6,582 nt of DNA from Candidatus Methanoperedens sp. (GTDB lineage Archaea; Halobacteriota; Methanosarcinia; Methanosarcinales; Methanoperedenaceae): assembly GCA_023249275.1 (NCBI GenBank), contig JAHFCV010000131.1:1-6582 (forward strand). Reading direction: 5' to 3'. Shown here piece after piece: positions 1 through 4,452 of the stretch. How positions within the stretch are numbered: position 1 is the first letter of the stretch; every line of letters begins with the position of its first letter. The notes under the pieces were generated by a model. The model had not been told where the DNA came from. It worked only from the letters and a program-made list of their open reading frames with translations, and did no database searches. The position numbers and the translations under genes are program-made.

Positions 1-1
1 C

Positions 2-328
2 GAGGACAGCATAGACCATACGCCCAAAGATGAAAAGCTGAGGATAAACGTGGGCAACGCTTTCGATATAGTGGGCAAACGCACAGTAACAGACAGGGAG
101 GGGATGGGCAGCTATGGAATAAGGGAGAGCTACAGCATCGAACTGAAGAACCACAAAACCGAGGATATTAAGATAATAGTAACAGAACATCTCTACGGCA
201 ACTGGCAGGTTACGAAAGCTTCAGAGCAGTACAAAAAGAAGGATGCCAATACCATAGAATTCGAGGTAAATGTGCCCAAGGATGGAGCGAAAACCATAAC
301 CTACACTGCTGAAATCAGGTACCAATAA
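2..328 (+). CDS. DUF4139-family protein, C-terminal end (partial)
   Basis: The reading frame is open from the first full codon of the window to a TAA at 326-328, so this is the last 108 residues of a gene that begins upstream. The visible part matches the C-terminal beta-rich portion of DUF4139 proteins as I know that family. It has a GNAFDIVGKR strand, a Y-SIELKNHK segment, a VTEHLYGNW turn, and a final alternating stretch ending in KTITYTAEIRY. These proteins are usually larger, with an N-terminal DUF4140-type or other domain that cannot be seen here; many are secreted or surface-associated and their biochemical role is unknown. An internal GTG at 50 is only a valine codon, because the frame continues upstream without a stop. 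The next gene starts 23 bases downstream, which suggests one transcript. The family call is from memory of the motif pattern; a function is not claimed. Confidence 0.75.
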   Translation, partial: EDSIDHTPKDEKLRINVGNAFDIVGKRTVTDREGMGSYGIRESYSIELKNHKTEDIKIIVTEHLYGNWQVTKASEQYKKKDANTIEFEVNVPKDGAKTITYTAEIRYQ

Positions 329-338
329 GCAAAGGAGT

Positions 339-343
339 GGAGG
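339..343 (+). promoter_or_regulatory. Ribosome-binding site deciding the start at 352
   Basis: GGAGG ends eight bases before the ATG at 352. The alternative in-frame GTG at 337 would place this box inside the coding sequence and would add five polar residues in front of an otherwise clean signal sequence. The ATG at 352 is therefore preferred. Confidence 0.7.
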
Positions 344-351
344 AAAATCAG

Positions 352-1680
352 ATGAATAAAATCGCAGTGTATGTTCTGCTTGTGGTATTTGCTTTAGTTT
401 TATTCTCAAATGTGGCAGTTTCTACATCCTGGGACTCTGTAGCTATTGAGATACCGTATCAGGTAAACCACTCAGACAGGATTGTCATAGGCACAGTAAA
501 GAGTGCGAGTTCAAGCTTCGACTACACGGATGTGGTTATCGGTGTGGACGAATGGTTGAAGAATCCCCTACCCAGAAATGAAATAACCGTGAGAACTGAA
601 TGGGGTACAAATGCTTTTACTGCGGGCGCAGCAAAATTTAGCGTGGGCGAGAAAGCGATTTTGATGCTTAAGGATGAAGGCATTGAAAAGGGCAGGTTCA
701 GAATTCTGAATATGGAGCTTGGAAAGCATAATATCTCGGATAGAGATGTGGTGGTGAAAGAGATTACGAATTTATCAGGAACAACAAAACCCATGCTTCG
801 ACCTCCAGGCGGCATCCTGCCACTTGATCCAGAGGTTGCAAAGCCTGCCATCACAAAAGAAAACGCGAGCAACATAGCAGCGAGGATAATCCCGATGCCG
901 GTAGAAAAAGCCAGAATCGCCCTGATCAAGGATACATACAGGTATAAAACCTTCTGGGAGTTTATTTATGTAGAGAATGCAGAGAACCAAGCACTGCTGG
1001 AAATTGATGCAACTACAGGCGAAGTGCTTGCGTATTTCGGCCCGTTTAAAACAGGTAAAAATGTATCGATAACTGAGAAGCAGGCTTTGGAAAAGGCAAA
1101 GGAATCGCTCTTGAGCTTCGGAATAAATATTGACGCCTTGGAGTTATCTCAACCTGATATAAAGCTGAATGAACAGCCTGGAGGAAAAAACTACGACATT
1201 CGGTGGATTCAGCAGAAAAATGGAATCCCTGTCTATTATGGATGGATAAGTGCTGGCATAGATGCCGAGACTGGCGGCTTTATTTCCTTTGTAAAGCAGT
1301 TAAACGATGTCTCTGGTGTAGGCACAACACCAAAAATTGCCAAAAATGATGCTATCGCTACTGCTAAGGATTTCGTGGTAAAAAATTTTGGTTTTACCAG
1401 TGCAGATTTGGTGGACGCTGGTCTTGAAATCAGACCACTCTTCCAGGATGAGGGTACTAAAGGCACTTTAACATGGAAAATAACACTTGGAGAACAGCGA
1501 CTTGAATATAACATGGCACAGATATGGGTTGACGCCAATACTGGAAATGTCATAGCAAGCGACCGCACCAAAGGAGGGGGCTCTTCCGTAGGAGGGAAAA
1601 CCTTGCCGTTAATCGCTATCGGAGCATTGATAGCAGTGATTTTGTTGGTTTTATATAAAAAATACTGGATGCGTCGATGA
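352..1680 (+). CDS. Secreted, membrane-anchored protein with three PepSY/YcdB-like repeats
   Basis: This encodes 442 residues from the ATG at 352. Residues 1-25 are a signal sequence (MNKI followed by a hydrophobic run). Residues about 38-125 form a separate beta-rich domain (SDRIVIGTVKSA, then EITVRTEWG, then FSVGEKAILMLKDE) that resembles a domain of secreted proteins I cannot name with certainty. Three repeats follow at about 168-230, 239-316 and 328-404. Each has a helix of the type ITEKQALEKAKE and ends in a strand pair carrying ID-A-TGEV, ID-AETGGF or VDANTGNV, as in PepSY/YcdB domains. A glycine/serine linker, one membrane helix (about 419-436) and the basic tail KKYWMRR anchor the C-terminus. 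PepSY domains are known as propeptide or inhibitor-like modules of secreted peptidases, but no peptidase is visible here. Sequons at N39, N127, N140, N171 and N237 fit an exported glycoprotein. The function is unknown; a role outside the cytoplasmic membrane is inferred. Confidence 0.75.
   Translation: MNKIAVYVLLVVFALVLFSNVAVSTSWDSVAIEIPYQVNHSDRIVIGTVKSASSSFDYTDVVIGVDEWLKNPLPRNEITVRTEWGTNAFTAGAAKFSVGEKAILMLKDEGIEKGRFRILNMELGKHNISDRDVVVKEITNLSGTTKPMLRPPGGILPLDPEVAKPAITKENASNIAARIIPMPVEKARIALIKDTYRYKTFWEFIYVENAENQALLEIDATTGEVLAYFGPFKTGKNVSITEKQALEKAKESLLSFGINIDALELSQPDIKLNEQPGGKNYDIRWIQQKNGIPVYYGWISAGIDAETGGFISFVKQLNDVSGVGTTPKIAKNDAIATAKDFVVKNFGFTSADLVDAGLEIRPLFQDEGTKGTLTWKITLGEQRLEYNMAQIWVDANTGNVIASDRTKGGGSSVGGKTLPLIAIGALIAVILLVLYKKYWMRR
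1649..1660 (+). promoter_or_regulatory. Candidate internal TATA box
   Basis: TTTTATATAAAA lies in the last codons of the PepSY gene and closely matches the archaeal TATA box. Transcription would begin about 25 bases on, near 1680, just before the GGAGG at 1684-1688 that leads into the next gene. The bases also encode the V-L-Y-K-K membrane tail, so the match could be a by-product of codon choice. Confidence 0.35.
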
Positions 1681-1695
1681 AAAGGAGGAATGAAA

Positions 1696-1722
1696 ATGGA
1701 TAAAATCATGAGGATGAAATGA
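1696..1722 (+). other. Micro-ORF overlapping the next gene (possible leader peptide)
   Basis: An ATG at 1696 opens an eight-codon frame, MDKIMRMK, ending at TGA 1720-1722. A further in-frame ATG lies at 1690. The strong ribosome-binding site of this junction, AAAGGAGG at 1681-1688, is seven bases before 1696 but 30 bases before the start of the next gene, so it suits the micro-ORF and not the gene. The stop overlaps the next start as ATGA (1719-1722), the classic arrangement for translational coupling. It may be a leader that delivers ribosomes to the next gene, or chance in purine-rich DNA. There is no evidence that the peptide is made. Confidence 0.3.
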
Positions 1723-2615
1723 TTGAAAGAAAAAATTACCTGACATTCATGGGCGTTTATATTGTGCTTCTGGCATACTACGAAATGGCTTTGGATAGTT
1801 CACTTGGTATATTATTGCCTATACATGCCTTTTTCGCCAAATTAGGAGATGGGGGTTATATTGTTATTTTTGTTATCTTGGCAGCATTACTGCTTATCCT
1901 GATCCCATTGCTAAAAAGTGCACAAGAGCCTAAGGTATCTGCTATTCAAAACAAATACTGGATATACTTAACAGTAATCCTAACGACCATAGCTCTTCTC
2001 TCAATTCTGCTTTTAAGCAAGAAAGTAATCGTGTCTCCTGTACCATATCCACCTTATTTTCTAAAAGAATTTTCGCCTATCATCCCACCAATTATAGTGG
2101 CTTCAGCCGTAACGATTTTTGTAGCTCTCACCACTTATATGAAAAGATTCTATCCTTATTCTGCAATCTTTGCATCTGCACTGCTTGGGGTAGTTTATGT
2201 AGCGTCGCTGACATTCGTAACGCCCCGCTTTTCTAAAGAATGGTCATTGGCATGGTTGACGGCATATTACTCAGTGTTCCCGATTATTGTTATTGCATCA
2301 TCGTGGCATAGTGAAAAACTCGGCACAGCCTATCCAATTGCTCTATCAGCAGTTTTAGGAGTTGTTGCTGGCGTAGAAATTCCCCAAGGCATTGAAGGCT
2401 TTTTGGAAATGCTGGCTTTAATTTTACTGTCGATTATTCTTATACTTTTGAGTGGGATAACAATCCTTATACTTGTCTTAGCGAAATCTAAGTTAAAATC
2501 CATAAATGAGCGCTTAATTCCAAGCCTAAAAAAAGTGCTTTTATCGGTGTTAGTATTTTTAATTGTGTCATTAGCCTCGTTCGTTTTAATATTTGGTTAT
2601 TTTTATAGAGGTTGA
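1719..2615 (+). CDS. Multi-pass membrane protein of unknown function
   Basis: This encodes 298 residues that are almost wholly hydrophobic. I do not recognise the family. About eight membrane segments can be read, near residues 8-24, 43-65, 80-99, 121-140, 147-166, 180-196, 203-220 and 226-255, with a last one at 272-294, so eight or nine depending on the short ones. Loops are short. A proline-rich stretch (PVPYPPY at about 107-113, then SPIIPPI) lies between the third and fourth segments, and a basic loop KSKLKSINERL (about 256-266) precedes the last helix. No transporter signature, nucleotide-binding motif or catalytic motif is apparent. The start at 1719 has only a weak AGGATG in front and may be translated by coupling to the overlapping micro-ORF. 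It sits 38 bases after the PepSY gene and 40 before the next membrane protein, so an operon is likely. A permease or envelope scaffold are both possible; neither is supported. Confidence 0.7.
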   Translation: MIERKNYLTFMGVYIVLLAYYEMALDSSLGILLPIHAFFAKLGDGGYIVIFVILAALLLILIPLLKSAQEPKVSAIQNKYWIYLTVILTTIALLSILLLSKKVIVSPVPYPPYFLKEFSPIIPPIIVASAVTIFVALTTYMKRFYPYSAIFASALLGVVYVASLTFVTPRFSKEWSLAWLTAYYSVFPIIVIASSWHSEKLGTAYPIALSAVLGVVAGVEIPQGIEGFLEMLALILLSIILILLSGITILILVLAKSKLKSINERLIPSLKKVLLSVLVFLIVSLASFVLIFGYFYRG

Positions 2616-2619
2616 AAAT

Positions 2620-2655
2620 ATGGTGAAAACATGGAATACAAGGTGGTCGATATAG
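2620..2655 (+). other. Micro-ORF abutting the next gene (possible leader peptide)
   Basis: An ATG at 2620 opens an 11-codon frame (MVKTWNTRWSI) whose TAG (2653-2655) directly touches the ATG of the next gene at 2656. GAGGT at 2608-2612 lies seven bases before 2620, a good ribosome-binding site that again suits the micro-ORF. The downstream gene has its own AGGTGG at 2641-2646. No family is recognised, and the peptide may not be real. Confidence 0.25.
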
Positions 2656-3300
2656 ATGGAAACAGAAGTAAAGGAAAACCTAACCGAAAGCCGCAGTAAT
2701 AATAACCTGTTAAGATTTATCCTAATAATAGGCATCAGTTCTGCGGTCGGAGGTATAATCGCAGGCATGGGTGTAATTTGGGGCACTTACTTGTATTCCA
2801 TAGTAAATTATGGTATAATAGACATAATTATTTTTTCAGTCTGGGGAGCTATCGGTGGATTGAGTGTGGGAGTAGCCATTAAAAAAGATAAACTTTTGCT
2901 TACTTTGCTTGGAGGAATAGGATTCGGAATAGGAACAATTGTTAGTGGTTTTCTTGATGCTTTATCGTTTAATGTTTGGTCATCCGGTATTGGTGTGGCA
3001 GGAATAATCTTCGGTTTATTTGAAGGCATCGCATTAGGTTTTTACTATAGAACTAGTAAATTTATTGGCATATTAACTATTTGCGGAGTTGTTGGATTCG
3101 GTGTGGCTGGTATAATTGGAATTCTGACTTACAAGATTACATTGGGTATAGTGTCGAGTATAATTAGCAATGACCTTTTAAGCGGTTTGATTATGAGTAT
3201 AATTTCTTTTATGGTTACAGGACTGATAGGTGGCGCAGCATTAGGTTATAGTATATATTATATAGAAAAGTTCTCCTCAGCAGGAGGCACACTTGGATAA
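2656..3300 (+). CDS. Glycine-rich six-helix membrane protein with internal repeats, function unknown
   Basis: This encodes 214 residues. A polar, charged N-terminus of about 18 residues is followed by six membrane helices near residues 19-45, 52-75, 80-104, 109-131, 136-160 and 176-202. Helices carry regular small-residue patterns (AVGGIIAGMG, AIGGLSVGVA, GIGFGIGTIVSG, GVVGFGVAGIIG, GLIGGAALG) that would allow close helix packing. The protein looks internally duplicated. The sequence around 63-98 (G-IGGLSVG-A, a basic loop, then LLTLLGGIGFGIG) is repeated around 119-151 (FGLFEGIALG, a basic loop, then GILTICGVVGFGV), and the first half recurs near 189-204. AGGTGG at 2641-2646 supports the start at 2656. 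I do not recognise a named family. Channel, transporter or assembly roles are all possible and none is shown. Together with the preceding gene it forms a pair of adjacent polytopic membrane proteins, which could be partners. Confidence 0.7.
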   Translation: METEVKENLTESRSNNNLLRFILIIGISSAVGGIIAGMGVIWGTYLYSIVNYGIIDIIIFSVWGAIGGLSVGVAIKKDKLLLTLLGGIGFGIGTIVSGFLDALSFNVWSSGIGVAGIIFGLFEGIALGFYYRTSKFIGILTICGVVGFGVAGIIGILTYKITLGIVSSIISNDLLSGLIMSIISFMVTGLIGGAALGYSIYYIEKFSSAGGTLG

Positions 3301-3325
3301 GATAAAATACAAACTGAGGATCTAA
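3293..3325 (+). other. Micro-ORF (TTG start) overlapping the end of the membrane protein gene
   Basis: AGGAGG at 3282-3287 lies five bases before a TTG at 3293 that opens a 10-codon frame, (M)DKIKYKLRI, ending at TAA 3323-3325. It resembles the micro-ORF at 1696 in layout and wording: box, TGGATAARAT, then TGAGGAT and a stop. The box is also part of codons for the glycine-rich C-terminus of the preceding protein, so it may be accidental. TTG is an uncommon start codon. Confidence 0.15.
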
Positions 3326-3339
3326 AAAGTCTTCTTAGA
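3321..3339. terminator. Candidate weak bidirectional terminator between convergent genes
   Basis: TCTAAAAAG and CTTCTTAGA form a 19-base near-palindrome with one mismatch in the 48-base gap between two convergent genes. At most five outer base pairs and a couple of inner pairs would form. TTTT follows on the plus strand (3347-3350), and the minus strand reads TTTTT within the other arm. The position is right for termination of both transcripts, but the stem is weak and archaeal termination depends mainly on U-tracts. Confidence 0.25.
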
Positions 3340-3348
3340 AATCTGGTT

Positions 3349-4071
3349 TTACCCAGCATATTTCTGCACAACCTCCATGAATTCAGGCGAAATATGGTGT
3401 TTCACGGTAATGCTTGCATGCTCCGATTTAACAATCCCGTATTTTGTTAGAGTTTTCATATGCCAGATTACAGCAGGTCTGCTGATTCCAATAGCATTGG
3501 CAATTTCTCCCTGAGATAGCCCCGGATTTTTAAGAAGAGTAACTAAGATTTTCCTTGGCATGTCTTCTCTCAGGGCAGATAATACTGCTTGATCCGAATT
3601 GGAGAACGTTGAGTCATTTAAAAAATAGCGTTTGTATGTTTTATTTTGCAGGCTGGTTATGAGTCCAGCCATTTCCAGTATTTTCAAATGGTATTCAGCA
3701 GTGCCTTTATTAATTTTCAACTGTGCAATAAGCTCTCTGAAATAGATGCCAGGATTTTCCTTGATAAAGTTATACATCTTCAGCCGGTTCCCATTCTCCA
3801 GCGCATTAGACCTGCATATTCTCTTGAATCCCTCCACAATCACAGGAAATAACTTGAATGAACCCAGAAAAGCAAATATCAGGCTTGAAACCCAAGCAAT
3901 CTGAATCCACAGGGGAATATCCCAAAATGTCACGGTGGCATCGGCACCGCTGGAGTCTATCAATCCATCCTGAGGCGCATGGGGCTCAACCACGTAGCCT
4001 CCAGTATCTGCGAGGGTAACATGGTTAAAAGCCAGAAATAATACCAGTGTTAAAGCTACCCATTGTTTCAT
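3349..4071 (-). CDS. Membrane-anchored transcription regulator with two winged-helix domains
   Basis: This encodes 240 residues. Residues 1-21 form a signal peptide with a likely cleavage after TLA. Residues 22-50 would be a short extracytoplasmic segment. A FWDIPLWIQIAW motif leads into a membrane helix at about 55-76, followed by a basic KRICR stop. The cytoplasmic part holds two winged helices. One lies at about 92-150, with PGIYFRELIAQLKI and the recognition stretch NKGTAEYHLKILEMAG. The other lies at about 168-225, with PGLSQGEIANAIGI and SRPAVIWHMKTLTKYG. This architecture matches a family of ArsR/MarR-like one-component regulators that I recall as common in Methanosarcinales. The ATG at 4071 has no ribosome-binding site and lies about eight bases from the expected transcription start, so the mRNA is probably leaderless. 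The gene is divergent from the PLDc_N/propeller/lipoprotein operon, which it may control along with itself. The signal sensed and the DNA target are unknown. Confidence 0.85.
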   Translation of the reverse strand: MKQWVALTLVLFLAFNHVTLADTGGYVVEPHAPQDGLIDSSGADATVTFWDIPLWIQIAWVSSLIFAFLGSFKLFPVIVEGFKRICRSNALENGNRLKMYNFIKENPGIYFRELIAQLKINKGTAEYHLKILEMAGLITSLQNKTYKRYFLNDSTFSNSDQAVLSALREDMPRKILVTLLKNPGLSQGEIANAIGISRPAVIWHMKTLTKYGIVKSEHASITVKHHISPEFMEVVQKYAG

Positions 4072-4074
4072 ATC

Positions 4075-4091
4075 AGGATTTGTAGAGGATT
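4075..4091 (-). repeat. Direct repeat with 11-base period in front of the regulator gene
   Basis: AATCCT occurs twice on the minus strand (AGGATT at 4075-4080 and 4086-4091 on the plus strand), 11 bases apart. The copies lie between the TATA box and the regulator start codon, around the expected transcription start. Repeats one helical turn apart over a start site can be repressor sites, but six bases is short. Confidence 0.25.
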
Positions 4092-4098
4092 GTCACAG

Positions 4099-4110
4099 AA
4101 AATATATAAG
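4099..4110. promoter_or_regulatory. Divergent TATA box serving the regulator and probably the PLDc_N operon
   Basis: AAAATATATAAG reads CTTATATATTTT on the minus strand. Both readings resemble the archaeal TATA box. On the minus strand it is 28-39 bases before the regulator ATG, predicting transcription from about 4079 and a leaderless message. On the plus strand an A-rich, BRE-like AGAAA precedes it, and transcription would start near 4132, leaving a leader of roughly 65 bases before the gene at 4200. An AT-rich stretch at 4140-4150 is a weaker alternative for the plus-strand genes. Rest of the 4072-4199 gap: the repeats listed separately, a 16-codon frame at 4127-4177 without a ribosome-binding site, and the ribosome-binding site at 4186-4193. 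Confidence 0.55.
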
Positions 4111-4185
4111 GTCTGTTATCATAAAAATGAAACAATTCAGAAAAATTAATTGGTTATTGATGCGTGATAAAATCTAATAGATTAA

Positions 4186-4193
4186 GAGGTGAT
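4186..4193 (+). promoter_or_regulatory. Strong ribosome-binding site deciding the start at 4200
   Basis: GAGGTGAT matches the 3' end of 16S rRNA over eight bases and ends six bases before the ATG at 4200. The longer in-frame GTG at 4164 would place this box inside the coding sequence, so it is rejected. Confidence 0.8.
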
Positions 4194-4199
4194 AAACTT

Positions 4200-4451
4200 A
4201 TGGCAATAGGTGGAATAGAGGTAGCAACTATTGGGTTTGTCTTTATTTTTGTGGGACTTGTATTGTTAGCTTTCTGGCTCTGGATGCTGGTAGATTGCCT
4301 GAAGAGACCGGATGAGAAGTTCGCAATCGGCGGAAATAATGCCAAGCTCATCTGGATTCTTGTGATAATTTTTACAGGGTTTATCGGGGCGTTGCTTTAC
4401 TATTTTCTTATTAAAAGAAAGATTAAAGATACAGAGGAGATGACGGGATAA
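4200..4451 (+). CDS. Small two-helix membrane protein, PLDc_N family
   Basis: This encodes 83 residues from the ATG at 4200. A first membrane helix spans about residues 10-33 and ends in LWMLVDCLKRP. A short cytoplasmic-type loop (DEKFAIGGNNA) leads to a second helix at about 48-69, in the pattern LIWILVIIFTGFIGALLYYFLIKRK, with a basic end and an acidic tail. This is the layout of the PLDc_N domain, found at the N-terminus of cardiolipin synthases and often as a stand-alone small protein. The catalytic HKD domain is absent, so no phospholipase or synthase activity is expected. It is the first gene after the divergent promoter. The stop is one base from the next start, so it is almost certainly co-transcribed and possibly translationally coupled with the propeller gene. 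A role as a small membrane partner is inferred from context only. Confidence 0.8.
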   Translation: MAIGGIEVATIGFVFIFVGLVLLAFWLWMLVDCLKRPDEKFAIGGNNAKLIWILVIIFTGFIGALLYYFLIKRKIKDTEEMTG

Positions 4452-4452
4452 A

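Larger units (their letters stand above)
4062..4136. repeat. 10-base inverted repeat flanking the divergent promoter
   Basis: ATTGTTTCAT at 4062-4071 and ATGAAACAAT at 4127-4136 are perfect inverted copies separated by 55 bases. The repeat is centred at about 4099, on the left edge of the TATA box. The left copy contains the start codon of the regulator, so part of the match is coding. It could be a pair of operator half-sites for the regulator, which has two winged helices, or a coincidence. Confidence 0.35.

Noticed and set aside
337..351. GTG start at 337 giving a five-residue longer PepSY protein
   Set aside because: The extension would contain the GGAGG ribosome-binding site and place polar residues before the signal sequence; ATG at 352 has ideal spacing.
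522..929. Minus-strand open frame of 135 codons within the PepSY gene
   Set aside because: It lies wholly opposite a gene with a clear signal peptide, repeats and anchor. It has low-complexity composition typical of a shadow frame and no promoter or ribosome-binding site.
1236..1709. Minus-strand open frame of 157 codons over the end of the PepSY gene
   Set aside because: It is antisense to well-supported PepSY-like repeats and the anchor, and no recognisable domain is seen.
2631..2699. 22-codon frame MEYKVVDIDG in another frame across the start at 2656
   Set aside because: It has no ribosome-binding site of its own and overlaps the well-supported membrane protein gene.
3244..3265. TATA-like run near the end of the glycine-rich membrane protein gene
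   Set aside because: It encodes a tyrosine/isoleucine-rich stretch (YSIYYIE) and no plus-strand gene follows, only a convergent one.
4127..4177. 16-codon frame starting MKQFRK in the divergent promoter region
   Set aside because: It has no ribosome-binding site, and its ATG lies at or before the expected transcription start, so translation is unlikely. It is kept only as one arm of the inverted repeat.
4164..4199. GTG start at 4164 for the PLDc_N protein
   Set aside because: The near-perfect GAGGTGAT at 4186-4193 lies inside this extension and is correctly spaced for ATG at 4200.
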